NCBI RefSeq assembly: GCF_900199215.1
Contig: NZ_FZQA01000006.1
Span: forward strand, 1 to 64,000
Source of the DNA: Amphiplicatus metriothermophilus
Lineage (GTDB): Bacteria; Pseudomonadota; Alphaproteobacteria; Caulobacterales; Parvularculaceae
Direction: 5' to 3'
Length of the DNA: 64,000 bases
Part shown: piece by piece, positions 7,717-19,125 of the stretch
Layout: the number at the start of each line of letters is the position of its first letter
Position numbering within the stretch: the first letter of the stretch is position 1
The notes under the pieces: model-generated
Told to the model about the DNA's origin: nothing
Seen by the model: only the letters and a program-made list of their open reading frames with translations
Databases searched by the model: none
Translations under genes and position numbers: made by a program

Positions 7717-9278
7717 TTACCCCCCGGCGCGCCCGGAGGCGCCGCCGCCAGCTTCGCTTCGGTGACGAAATCGCCCCCGATGGCGAGATACAGAACAACC
7801 CGGTTGGCGACGCGTTGCCGCGTCGCCTGGATATAGGCGCTTTCCGCCGAAATGCGACGCGTCTGGGCGTCAAGCAGGTTGAAAATCGTGGCCGCGCCGC
7901 TGGCGTAGCGCCGCTCGGTCAGCGCCTCCGCCGCTGCGGCCTCCTCATAGGCGAGCTTCAGGGCTTCTTCGCGCGCGGCGAGATAGGCCTCGGCCGCGAT
8001 GGCGTTCTCGGCCTCCTCATAGGCCCGAAGCGCCGTCTCGGCGTAATCGAGCAGGGCCGCTTCGGCAAGCGCGCGCGCGCGCTTGGCGTTGGCGCGGACG
8101 CGTCCGCCCTGGAACAGCGGCTGGAACAGGCCCGCAGCGATGTTGCCCGCAAGGCGCTCCGGATCGATCACGTCGGCGAGCTCGGGCCCGCTGGTGCTGA
8201 TCTGCGAGGAAAGCGTGAGCCGCGGCAGAAGCTGCTTGCGCGCGGCGCGCGCACGAAGGCCCGCGGCCTCCATGCGCGCTTCGGCCGCAAGAAGGTCCGG
8301 CCGGCGGGCGAGTATTTCGCCGGGCGCGCCTGCGCCGTCGAGGCGCGGCAGCTGGGGCAGCGACTCGGCGGCTTCGAGCTCGGCGGCCGGATAGCGCCCG
8401 AGCAGCACTTCGAGCCGGCGCGCGGCTTCTTTCTCCGTACGCTGACGGAAGGCGAGATTGGCCTGGCTCGATCCGAGGGCGGAACGCGCCAGCCTGACGT
8501 CGAGGCTGGAGGCGACGCCGCGCTCGAAGCGGCGCTCGGTCACGCGCAGATTGCTCTCGCGCGCCGTGACGTCGCGCTCGGCGAGCTCGCGCTGCTGGCG
8601 CGCCTCGATCAGCGCGAACCAGGACTGCGCGACCGCGCCGGCGATCGAAAGCTGCGCGCCGCGGAAATCCGCGAGGCTCGCGCGCGCATCGCGATAGGCG
8701 GCGCGGGTCTCGTCGGCGAGCCGGCCCCACAGGTCGAGCTCCCACTGAATCTGCGCGCCCAGCGAATAGTTGTTGATGTAGACCCGCCGGTTGGGAAGCG
8801 GGGCTTCGGCGAAGCCGTCCCCGTCGAGATCGAGTCCGTCGAGGCGGCCGTCGCCGTCGCGATCGACGCCGAACATCTCTTCGAGCTCCTTGGCGCGCAG
8901 CCCGCCGAGATCGGCGCCGGTCCCGCTCTGGGCGGCGGCGGCCGGATCGGTGACGATGGCGTTGCGCGAGGCGTTGGCCGAGGCGTTGAGGGTGGGCAGC
9001 AGATTGGCCCGCGCGATGCGCGAGTTCGCTCGCGCGGCTTCGAGATTGGCCGCCGCGGCGAGCAGCGTGTTGTTATGGCGTACGGCCTCGTCGATCAGCG
9101 CGTAGAGCGCGTCGTCGCCGAAGGCGGCGAGCCAGTCCCCGGTCGGCGCGTCGCCCAGCGCTTCGCTGGCGGTCCAGGCCGCCGGCGGATCGGGCAGCTG
9201 CGCGTCGAGCAGCGTCTGATCGACGCTCGCGCAGGCGCCCAGCGCCAGCAATGATACGGCCACGCCCCCTCGCAACAT
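7713..9278 (-). CDS. RND efflux outer-membrane lipoprotein (OprM/NodT family) with DxDxDG insertion
   Basis: A 521-residue outer-membrane factor. A lipoprotein signal ends in LGAC (Cys16), then come the two TolC/OEP repeats: helices (ANLEAARANSRIARANLLP), beta strands, and a second helical half. The start at 9278 has AAGGAG upstream. Between predicted strand S1 (LNASANASRN) and S2 (YSLGAQIQWELDLWG), the segment that forms an extracellular hairpin in OprM, there is an insertion with two tandem calcium-loop patterns, D139-x-D-x-D-G and D150-x-D-x-D-G. That is not usual for the family. It is the first gene of the efflux operon. The reading frame stays open for kilobases upstream, but that is an antisense artefact. 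Confidence 0.93.
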   Translation of the reverse strand: MLRGGVAVSLLALGACASVDQTLLDAQLPDPPAAWTASEALGDAPTGDWLAAFGDDALYALIDEAVRHNNTLLAAAANLEAARANSRIARANLLPTLNASANASRNAIVTDPAAAAQSGTGADLGGLRAKELEEMFGVDRDGDGRLDGLDLDGDGFAEAPLPNRRVYINNYSLGAQIQWELDLWGRLADETRAAYRDARASLADFRGAQLSIAGAVAQSWFALIEARQQRELAERDVTARESNLRVTERRFERGVASSLDVRLARSALGSSQANLAFRQRTEKEAARRLEVLLGRYPAAELEAAESLPQLPRLDGAGAPGEILARRPDLLAAEARMEAAGLRARAARKQLLPRLTLSSQISTSGPELADVIDPERLAGNIAAGLFQPLFQGGRVRANAKRARALAEAALLDYAETALRAYEEAENAIAAEAYLAAREEALKLAYEEAAAAEALTERRYASGAATIFNLLDAQTRRISAESAYIQATRQRVANRVVLYLAIGGDFVTEAKLAAAPPGAPGGK

Positions 9279-9497
9279 TGAACGGCTCCTTGAACAGGCG
9301 AATGCGGTTTCTTCGCGTCCTCGCGGCGACTTAAAGCGGCGCCCGGCGCGTCCCTCAACCAGGAAGCGACAGGCGGCCCCTCGTCTGCGACGAGCGGGGA
9401 CGCCGGGCGGGCCCACGCTAGCCTCACGGCCTGAGGACGTGGTTAACGTCGACGGCTGACAAAAGCCGGCGGCGTCAGTCTGCGATTTTGCCGCGCC

Positions 9498-9515
9498 TTT
9501 ATTACGTTTATTACG
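9498..9515. repeat. Perfect tandem 9-bp repeat TTTATTACG x2
   Basis: Two head-to-tail copies of TTTATTACG in an AT-rich patch of an otherwise very GC-rich intergenic region, 220 bp upstream of the efflux operon and 70 bp past the 3' end of tRNA-Cys. It could be a regulator binding site or promoter-related; nothing in the sequence decides this. Confidence 0.4.
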
Positions 9516-9584
9516 TCTTTGCTTGCCCTTTCCGTCGCCGCTTCGCCGCGGGTCCGGCGCGCCGTCGGGGCGCATGGAAAGAAC

Positions 9585-9658
9585 TGGAGGCCACGGCCGG
9601 AATCGAACCGGCGTACACGGCTTTGCAGGCCGCTGCGTCACCACTCCGCCACGTGGCC
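9585..9658 (-). tRNA. tRNA-Cys (GCA)
   Basis: A 74-nt tRNA with encoded CCA. The acceptor GGCCACG/CGTGGCC pairs fully, the T-loop is GTTCGATTC and the anticodon loop CTGCAAA reads GCA. It lies upstream of, and on the same strand as, the RND operon, 300 bp away, and divergent from the isoaspartyl-methyltransferase-like gene. Confidence 0.96.
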
Positions 9659-9806
9659 TCGGGGCGTCGCCCGACGGACGTGCGCCGGGCGGGCCGTCAT
9701 AGCGCGCAGGCCCGCGCCGGTCAAAGGGCCGCGCAAAGAATTCCGCGTCCGCGTTGCGCGCCGGCGAGGACGCCTGTATTGCGCTGGCGACGGAGGCGAG
9801 GTCGTC

Positions 9807-10463
9807 ATGGATTACACGGTTGCCCGCAAACACATGGTCAACAGCCAGGTCCGCACCAACGACGTGACGGATCTGCGTCTTCAGGCGGCGCTCGAGGCGA
9901 TCCCGCGCGAGCGCTTCCTGCCGCCGGCGCTGCGCGACCAGGCCTATGTGGAGCGCGAGATTCCCTATGCGGACGGGCGGCGGCTTCTGACCGTCCGCGA
10001 CCTCGCGAAGCTCGCCGAGGAGGCCGAGATCGCGCCGACCGATCTCGTGCTCGACGTCGCCTGCGGCTCCGGCTACTCGACGGCGGTGCTGGCGAGCCTC
10101 GCCGAGATGGTGGTGGCGGTGGAGGCCGACGAGGCGCTCGCGAGCGCCGCGCAGGAAACCCTTTCCGCGCTCGATATCGACAACGCCGCCGTAGTGGCCG
10201 GCGATCCGGCCAGGGGCGCGCCCGATCAGGGGCCTTACGACGTCGTCTTCATCGGCGGCGGGGCGGTCGCCGTGGAGCCCGAGGCGCTGCTCGCCCAGCT
10301 CAAGGACGGCGGCCGGCTCGCCGCCATCCGGCGGGAGGGCGGGGTCTCGCGCGGCGTGATCTGGCGGCGCGACGGCGACGCGATCGGTGCCCGGACCGTC
10401 TTCGACGCGCGCACGGCGGCGGTGCTGCCCGAATTCGAGGCCCCGAAGACCTTCCGTTTCTGA
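9807..10463 (+). CDS. Protein-L-isoaspartate O-methyltransferase family protein
   Basis: A 218-residue SAM-dependent methyltransferase of the PCMT family. The N-terminal block (ARKHMVNSQVRTNDV, PRERFLPP) and motif I (LVLDVACGSGYSTAVLA) match the short alphaproteobacterial PCMT-like group found upstream of tolC. The start at 9807 follows GGAGG; the long upstream frame runs through tRNA-Cys and is not coding. True Pcm repairs isoaspartyl residues, but this divergent group is often annotated only by fold, so the substrate is uncertain. Same strand as tolC and popZ, about 140 bp ahead of tolC. Confidence 0.85.
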   Translation: MDYTVARKHMVNSQVRTNDVTDLRLQAALEAIPRERFLPPALRDQAYVEREIPYADGRRLLTVRDLAKLAEEAEIAPTDLVLDVACGSGYSTAVLASLAEMVVAVEADEALASAAQETLSALDIDNAAVVAGDPARGAPDQGPYDVVFIGGGAVAVEPEALLAQLKDGGRLAAIRREGGVSRGVIWRRDGDAIGARTVFDARTAAVLPEFEAPKTFRF

Positions 10464-10601
10464 CCGGAACGGCTGCGCCGGGCGGTTGAAACCGGCGTCG
10501 CGGGGCCACATCTGCGCCGAAACGGCGGGATCACTCATTCTCAACGGCTGTCCGTTAGGAATCCGCGGATGAGAGAGCGCAGGCGGAAGCGGAGGGGTTG
10601 C

Positions 10602-11966
10602 GTGAACGCGAAAGCGAGCGGCGCGAGAGCCATGGGCGGAGCGGCTGTCCTGGCCCTTGGCGCGATTTTCATCCCCGGCGGCGCCGGGGCGCAAAGCCTC
10701 GAAGAGGCGCTGGCGCTCGCCTATCGCGCCAATCCGACGATCCGCGCCGAACGCGCCCGGCTGCGGGCGACGCAAGAGCTGAAAGCCCAGGCGCGGGCGG
10801 GCGCGCTGCCGCAGATAAGCGCCCAGGGCTCTTATTCCCGCATCGACGAGACGCAGACCATCAATCAGGCCGCCTTCGGCGGGACCGGCGCCGCGGCGCG
10901 CACGTTCAAGCTCGACACCCTGTCCGGCCAGGTCACGGCCGAGCAGCCCGTTTTCACCGGCTTTCGCAATCTGAACGCCATCCGGCAGGCCAAGGCGCGC
11001 ATCCGCGCCGGCGGCGCCCAGCTCGCCGCGACGGAGCAGGCCGTGCTGCGCGCCGTCGCCACGGCTTATTTCGACGTGCTGCGCGACCGGGTCGTCTATG
11101 ACGCCAGCCGCAATCAGGTCGAAGTGCTTCTGCGCCAGCTCGACGAAACGCAGGCGCGCTTCCGCGTGGGCGAGGTGACGCGCACGGACGTTTCCCAGGC
11201 CGAGGCGCGCCTTGCGCGCGCGCGGGCCGATCTCGCCAGCGCCCAGGCCCAGCTCGCGGTCAGCCGCGCGAGCTTCGCCGAGCTGGTCGGCCAGGCGCCG
11301 GGCGAGCTCGAAGACGACCCTGAAACGCCCGATCTGCCCGAAAGCCTCGACGCCGCGAAGGCGCTCGCCCGTTCCTACGCGCCCGCCGTCGTCGCCGCGC
11401 GCGAGCAGGCCGAAGCGAGCCGGCGCCAGGTCGCCATCGCGCGCGGGGCGCTCCTGCCGTCGGTCTCGCTCACGGCGTCCTATCAGTATGCGGAAGAGCC
11501 GAGCACCTTCGTTCTCGACGACGAGCAGTTCGTTTACGGCGCGCGCGCCTCCGTGCCGATCTTCCAGGGCGGGCTCAACCATTCCCGCGTGCGCGAGGCC
11601 AGAGCGCTCGCCGACAGCGCCCGCGAGGCGGTCGTCGAGGCCGAGCGCCGGGCCGAGGCCGCCGTCGCCGCGGCGTGGGAGCGGCTCGTCGCCGCGCGCA
11701 TCGCCATCGCCGCCGCCGAGAAACAGGTCGCGGCCAACCGCCTCGCCCTCGACGGCGTGCGCCGCGAAGCGCAGCTCGGAACCCGCACCACGCTCGACGT
11801 GCTCGACGCCGAGCAGGAGCTGCGCGACGCGGTCGTCGCGCTCGCCGGCGCCAGGCGCGACGAGCGCGCGGCCGCCTTCGCCCTCCTCGAAGCGGCGGGG
11901 ATTCTGACGCTCGACGCGAACGGCGCGGACGCGGCGGCGGTCGTCCCGGCGGACGGGGACGAATGA
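10602..11966 (+). CDS. tolC: TolC-family outer-membrane channel
   Basis: A 454-residue outer-membrane efflux protein read from a GTG with GGAGG six bases upstream; an ATG at 10569 would add 11 basic residues. A signal peptide (AVLALGAIFIPGGAGAQS) is cleaved near the AQS. Two OEP repeats follow: SLEEALALAYRANP, RAERARLRATQ, a beta region with SYSRIDETQ, then a second half with QVEVLLRQLDETQARFRVGE and DVLDAEQELRDAV. These are hallmarks of the type I secretion/TolC group rather than the NodT lipoprotein group, as no lipobox is present. It sits between the PCMT-like gene and popZ, a conserved alphaproteobacterial order. The likely job is general export partner for type I and RND systems. Confidence 0.92.
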   Translation: MNAKASGARAMGGAAVLALGAIFIPGGAGAQSLEEALALAYRANPTIRAERARLRATQELKAQARAGALPQISAQGSYSRIDETQTINQAAFGGTGAAARTFKLDTLSGQVTAEQPVFTGFRNLNAIRQAKARIRAGGAQLAATEQAVLRAVATAYFDVLRDRVVYDASRNQVEVLLRQLDETQARFRVGEVTRTDVSQAEARLARARADLASAQAQLAVSRASFAELVGQAPGELEDDPETPDLPESLDAAKALARSYAPAVVAAREQAEASRRQVAIARGALLPSVSLTASYQYAEEPSTFVLDDEQFVYGARASVPIFQGGLNHSRVREARALADSAREAVVEAERRAEAAVAAAWERLVAARIAIAAAEKQVAANRLALDGVRREAQLGTRTTLDVLDAEQELRDAVVALAGARRDERAAAFALLEAAGILTLDANGADAAAVVPADGDE

Positions 11967-12074
11967 GCGCGCGCCCGCGCAAGGAGAGGGTTGATCGCCG
12001 GCGCGAAGCGGCGGACAACTAGGCGGTGAAACGCGGGCCTGCGCGCCCGCCGCGATCCCGAAGGGCGTTCGGCC

Positions 12075-12662
12075 ATGACAACACCGCAGCCTGAACCCAG
12101 CATGGAAGAGATCCTCGCCTCGATCCGGCGGATCATCTCCGAGGATGACGATTCCGCCGGCGACGAGGCGCGGCCCCAGGCCGCGCAGGCGAAGCCGTCC
12201 GGCGAACCCGCCGCCCCGAAGCCTTCGTTCGTCGGCGACGCCGCCCCGACGGCGCGGCCGCGCCCTGCCGAGACTGCGCCGCCCGCCGCCCCGGCCGAGC
12301 CTGTCCGGCGGCCTGCCGCGCCCGACCTGCATCAATCCGCTGCCTCGCGGCCCGCCGGCGGTCCCGAGCGCAGCCAGCCGAAAGAGGCGGACATGAAGAG
12401 CGACTCCGCGGCCATGACCATGCGCGACGACGACGGCGAGGAATCCTTCATCGACGAGACGACCGCCGCGGCGGCGTCGCGCGCGTTCCAGGCGCTGTCC
12501 CAGAACGTGCGGGTGTCGGCCGGCGACGGCCGCACCCTCGAGGACATCGTCGTCGAGATGCTCCGTCCGATGGTGAAGGATTGGCTCGACGCCAACCTGC
12601 CCGCCATCGTCGAGGAAAAGGTCGAGGAAGAGGTCAAGCGCCTCGCCCGCCGCAGGCTGTAG
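12075..12662 (+). CDS. popZ: PopZ family polar organising protein (DUF2497)
   Basis: A 195-residue protein with the two conserved ends of PopZ. The N-terminal helix EPSMEEILASIRRIISEDD binds partners, a Pro/Ala-rich acidic disordered linker covers about residues 30-115, and the C-terminal oligomerisation helices include SRAFQALSQNV, LEDIVVEMLRPMVKDWLD and PAIVEEKVEEEVKRL. PopZ forms a matrix at the cell pole that anchors the ParB/parS centromere in Caulobacter. It lies directly after tolC and before valS, a conserved alphaproteobacterial order that supports the call. Confidence 0.93.
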   Translation: MTTPQPEPSMEEILASIRRIISEDDDSAGDEARPQAAQAKPSGEPAAPKPSFVGDAAPTARPRPAETAPPAAPAEPVRRPAAPDLHQSAASRPAGGPERSQPKEADMKSDSAAMTMRDDDGEESFIDETTAAAASRAFQALSQNVRVSAGDGRTLEDIVVEMLRPMVKDWLDANLPAIVEEKVEEEVKRLARRRL

Positions 12663-12875
12663 GGCGGTTCGCGTTTCTGAGCGGTCGCGCCGGGCGCCCC
12701 GCCGCGCGAAGCGGCCTGGCGCCGGAGCTGCGCCGTCGTCCGGCGCCGTCTGATTTTCCCACGATTTCGTGACCGCCGGGGCGCGCGCTCGTGATCCCGG
12801 ATGCGGCGCGGCCTCCGCTATGGTCGCGGGCGTCTGTCGCGTATCTCCGCTCAACGCCCGCACGACGGAGGCGCC

Positions 12876-13091
12876 ATGATCTTCCTTATCCGGAATTTCT
12901 TTCGCAACGAGCTCGGGGCCGCGCCCGGCAAGCGGCTCGACAGAATCGCCCGCCAGGCCCTGAAGGAAGCGGCCCGCCGCCGGCGCGCGGCCGATCCGGC
13001 CCGGCTGCGCTCCCCCTGCGACGGGGACGGCCGGCTCGAGCCGACCCGCTACGGCGACTGGGAGTGCGGCGGGCGCTGCAGCGATTTCTGA
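12876..13091 (+). CDS. SDHAF4-type succinate dehydrogenase assembly factor (DUF1674)
   Basis: A 71-residue protein whose C-terminus EPTRYGDWECGGRCSDF matches the signature of the DUF1674/SDHAF4 family (usually 'PTRYGDWE..GRC.DF'). In mitochondria this factor helps assemble flavinylated SdhA. The start at 12876 has GGAGG about five bases upstream; the longer frame from 12801 is less likely. The N-terminal half is hydrophobic then basic and is not part of the signature. It stands alone between popZ and valS, away from any sdh genes in this window. Confidence 0.8.
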   Translation: MIFLIRNFFRNELGAAPGKRLDRIARQALKEAARRRRAADPARLRSPCDGDGRLEPTRYGDWECGGRCSDF

Positions 13092-13223
13092 CTCAGCCAC
13101 GCGGTAGCGAGGGCGCAGGCCCGGGGGGCGCGGGAAAGGCGGGTTTGTGCGATGCGGCGGGCAGGCTATAACCCGCCGTTCCACGACCGTTTGCAATCGC
13201 CATTCAGCCCGGCTGTTTTTCCC

Positions 13224-16088
<2,865 letters not shown>

Positions 16089-16463
16089 GCCGACGCCCGG
16101 CGCGCCGGGCGGGCCCGCCTGCCGGGCGACGGCGGCGGGGCGGCGAATCGCACGAAACGGCGCGGCGGCGAGTCGCGCTGAGTCTGGCGCCGCATGGGCT
16201 TCGGGCCGGTTTCGAACGATTCGGCTTTGCGCGAATCGCGCGGTTTCGCCCCGAAGGGGCGCGCCCGGCTGCGGCCCGGGCGCGGGGGAGGGCGCGATGG
16301 GCGATGTCTCTGTCATGGGCCCAGTATGGGGCCGGGCGGAAGGGCGGGGATAACTTTCCCCGTTTTTACGCTAAGCCTTTGTTTTTACTGGGGGCGAGTT
16401 CCACGCAAAGGCGGAAGAATTGAGGAATCGCAAGGCGCCGGGCGGCGGGAAACGGAAACCCCC
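16089..16463. other. Intergenic spacer with GC hairpins
   Basis: Between valS and repeat copy A I see no gene. It holds a 7-bp hairpin CGATTCG/CGAATCG (16217-16223 with 16232-16238), a CGCCCC-GAA-GGGGCG hairpin (16247-16261), a GGATAACTTTCCCCG patch near 16343-16358 and CCTTTGTTTTT at about 16376-16386. Similar pieces recur beside repeat copy B near 49.4 kb. Confidence 0.5.
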
Positions 16464-16695
16464 GTCGTCCCGGGCGCGGCGCGGCATGCAATGACGCGCC
16501 GCAGACCCGGGACCGCTCCCGACCCGCTCCATCGTCGCCCCGGATGCGGCGCAGCGCGCAGTGATGCAATGCAGACCCGGGACCGCTCTCCGCAAGCGCC
16601 GGCGCCCGCCGCACTCGGTCCCGGATCAGCAGCGCAGCATTTCATGCCGCGCTGCATCCGGGACGACGGGGAAGGGCGCGCCCGGGACGACGGGG
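16464..16695 (+). repeat. 232-bp interspersed REP-like repeat, copy A
   Basis: A string of short GC palindromes (GTCGTCCCGGG, AGACCCGGGACCGCTC twice, ATCCGGGACGACGG). Its reverse complement matches 49093-49324 over the whole length with few differences by eye; for instance both contain AGACCCGGGACCGCTCCCG and CGCTCTCCGCAAGCGCCGGC. It lies between valS and the convergent aidB. No protein is supported in it. The remaining 56 bases to the aidB stop are plain spacer. Confidence 0.85.
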
Positions 16696-16751
16696 CTTCG
16701 TAATCCTTAATCCCCGATCCTTTTCCCGGCGCCGGTTTTTCATTCAGCCTC

Positions 16752-18401
16752 TCAAACCGGCAGGGCCCGCGCGATCATCCGATCGGCGTCGACGCCGGGC
16801 GCGGCGCCGTAGAGGAGCGCGCGCGAGTCCGGATCGAGCCGGCCGGCGCAGAAGCCGTCGAAGACGAAATCCGGCGCATACTGATGGAGCGCGGCGGCCT
16901 GAAGCGCCAGCGCCAGCGTCTCGGCGAAGCCGCGCGCGGCCGCCTCGCCGAGCGCGCCGGGCTCGAACCAGGCGCCGAGCCGCGCAAGATGCGCGTCGTA
17001 AAGCCGGTTCGCGCCTTTCGCGCGGGAAAGCTCCGCCATCAGCGCCTCGCGGCTCGCCGGCTCGCGCCCCAACGCGCGCAGGATGTCGAGCGCGATGACG
17101 TTGCCCGAGCCTTCCCAGATCGCGTTGAGCGGCGCGGCGCGGTAAAGGCGCGGCATCGGGCTTTCCTCCACATAGCCCGCCCCGCCGAGACACTCCATCG
17201 CCTCATAGGCGACGCCGGGATGGCGCTTGCAGATCCAGTATTTGGCGACCGGCGTGGCGAGCCGCGCGAAGGCGGCTTCCGATTCGTCCGCACCCGCATG
17301 ATCGAAGGCGCGCGCGAGCCGGACGGCGAGCGCGGTCGCCGCCTCCGTCTCGAGCGCGAGATCGGCGAGCACGCCGCGCATGGCCGGCTGATCGATGAGC
17401 TTCTTCTGGAAGGCCGTGCGGTGGGCGGCGTGCCACAGCGCCTGGGCGAGGGCGGCGCGCATCCCGCCCGCCGAGCCGACCACGCAGTCGAGCCGCGTGT
17501 GGTTCACCATCTCGATGATCGTCCTGACGCCGCGGCCTTCCTCGCCGACGCGGCGCGCCCACGCGCCGTGGTATTCTATTTCGGAAGAAGCGTTGGAGCG
17601 GTCGCCGAGCTTGTCCTTGAGCCGCATGATGTGAAAGGCGTTGCGCGTCCCGTCCGGCTTCCAGCGCGGGACGAGAAAGCAGGCGAGCCCGGCCTCGGTC
17701 TGCGCAAGCGTGAGGAACGCGTCGCACATGGGCGCGGAGCAGAACCATTTGTGCCCGGTGAGAAGATATTCGTCAGCGCCTGTTTTCTCCGCACGCGTCG
17801 TATTGGCGCGCACGTCGGACCCGCCCTGCTTCTCGGTCATGGCCATGCCCATGGTCGCGCCGCGCTTCTCGCGCGCCGGGATGAAGCGCGGATCGTAGCG
17901 GCCGGCCGTGACGCGCGGCTCCCATTCGGCGGCGACGGCCGGCTCGCGGCGCAGCGCCGGCACGACGGCGTAGGTCATCGACATCGGGCAGCACACGCCG
18001 CCGTCGGCCTGGCCCATCATGTACAAAAGCGCCGCATGCAGAACATGGCCGGCCTCGCTCGCGCGCCAGGCTCCCGCCGCGACGCCGGCGGAAATGCCGA
18101 GATCCATCAACTCGTGATAGGCCGGATGGAACTCCACCTCGTCGAGGCGATGGCCGTAGCGGTCGAAGCTCTTGAGCTGCGGCGGGTTGCGGTTCGCCTG
18201 CACGCCCCATTCGATGACCTCCGCCGAGCCGACGCGCCCGCCGAAGGCCGACAGATGCGGCGCGTGCGCGCCGCCGCCGGCCTTCTCCACGGCCTCGCGC
18301 AGCGCCGCGTCGAGCTCGAAAATGTTGACGTCCTCGAAGGGCGGCGGCTGGTTCGTCACCTCATGGGTGGCGAGGGCGGCGCGCGGGCGGTAATGAGCCA
18401 T
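16752..18401 (-). CDS. aidB: AidB-like acyl-CoA dehydrogenase family protein
   Basis: A 549-residue flavoprotein matching E. coli AidB in length and along its whole sequence. The N-terminus THEVTNQPPPFEDVNIFE carries the AidB 'T..V.NQ' start, followed by RLDEVEFHPAYHELM, the flavin-contact MTEKQGGSDV, HKWFCSAP, DKLGDRSNAS, GGAGYVEES and IWEGSGNV. In E. coli AidB binds DNA, is induced by alkylating agents and lowers alkylation damage; its enzymatic substrate is unsettled. The gene lies 66 bp downstream of the HAD gene on the same strand and may be the last gene of that operon. It is convergent with valS across the repeat-bearing spacer. Confidence 0.92.
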   Translation of the reverse strand: MAHYRPRAALATHEVTNQPPPFEDVNIFELDAALREAVEKAGGGAHAPHLSAFGGRVGSAEVIEWGVQANRNPPQLKSFDRYGHRLDEVEFHPAYHELMDLGISAGVAAGAWRASEAGHVLHAALLYMMGQADGGVCCPMSMTYAVVPALRREPAVAAEWEPRVTAGRYDPRFIPAREKRGATMGMAMTEKQGGSDVRANTTRAEKTGADEYLLTGHKWFCSAPMCDAFLTLAQTEAGLACFLVPRWKPDGTRNAFHIMRLKDKLGDRSNASSEIEYHGAWARRVGEEGRGVRTIIEMVNHTRLDCVVGSAGGMRAALAQALWHAAHRTAFQKKLIDQPAMRGVLADLALETEAATALAVRLARAFDHAGADESEAAFARLATPVAKYWICKRHPGVAYEAMECLGGAGYVEESPMPRLYRAAPLNAIWEGSGNVIALDILRALGREPASREALMAELSRAKGANRLYDAHLARLGAWFEPGALGEAAARGFAETLALALQAAALHQYAPDFVFDGFCAGRLDPDSRALLYGAAPGVDADRMIARALPV

Positions 18402-18467
18402 GACGTTTCCTCCTTCGCGCCCATTGTGCGCCCGCCGGTCCGCGCCGGCAATCGGCGCGCGCAGCCT

Positions 18468-19124
18468 TCAGTCGAGGAGGGACAGGCCCAGAACCTCTTC
18501 GAGCGCGCGGATCGCCGGACGGACGTCGCCGAAGGGAACCTTGATCGTGCGCATGCCCATTTCGCGCGCGGGCTTGAGGTTGATCCCGAGATCGTCGAGG
18601 TACGCGCAGGCGGGCGGCGCGACGGCGAGCGCCTCGCACATCATCTCATAGACGCGCGGCTCGGGCTTTCTGACGCCGGCCTTCGACGACTCGATGACGT
18701 GATCGAAATTGGCGTGGATCGCCTCGAGCTGCTCGCGCTTCTCGGACGCGGCGAGCATCTCGCCGGCGCCGAGATCGGGCAGGTTGTTGGTGATGCAGCC
18801 GGTCCTGAATCCCGCCGCTTTCACGCGTTCGAGCGCGGCGATCATCTCGGGCCGGAAGGTCAGCGACATGAGGCCGACGAGGGTCTTGCCGCGAATCTCG
18901 AAGCCCGCCGCGCGGGTCTCCTCGGCGAACAGCCGGTCGAACGCGTCGAGATCTATCTCCGCGCGTTCGAAGCGCGCCCAGGCGTTGGCGTGATGGTTCT
19001 TCTTGATGACCTCGCCGATGAAGCGCTCGGGCAGGCCGCGCGCGCGCTCGAAGGCGGCGAAGTTCTCCACCGGCGAGGTGGTGAACACGCCTCCGAAATC
19101 GAAGATGACGGCTTCGACGGCCAT
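18468..19124 (-). CDS. HAD-superfamily hydrolase, subfamily IA (ACAD10/epoxide-hydrolase-N-type)
   Basis: A 218-residue HAD hydrolase. Motif I is VIFDFGGVFTTSP, with the nucleophile Asp but Gly where phosphatases normally have the second Asp, as in the IA-variant-3 group. Motif II is CITNN, motif III is the Lys of SSKAGVRKPEPRVYE and motif IV is AYLDDLG. A relative of this domain is fused to an acyl-CoA dehydrogenase in human ACAD10, and here an acyl-CoA-dehydrogenase-fold gene (aidB) follows. The start is 1 nt after the SDR stop, so they are co-transcribed. The substrate is unknown. Confidence 0.85.
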   Translation of the reverse strand: MAVEAVIFDFGGVFTTSPVENFAAFERARGLPERFIGEVIKKNHHANAWARFERAEIDLDAFDRLFAEETRAAGFEIRGKTLVGLMSLTFRPEMIAALERVKAAGFRTGCITNNLPDLGAGEMLAASEKREQLEAIHANFDHVIESSKAGVRKPEPRVYEMMCEALAVAPPACAYLDDLGINLKPAREMGMRTIKVPFGDVRPAIRALEEVLGLSLLD

Positions 19125-19125
19125 C

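Noticed and set aside
16464-16695. A CRISPR array
   Set aside because: The repeats inside are short palindromes of unequal spacing and no cas genes are present; this is a REP-like composite.
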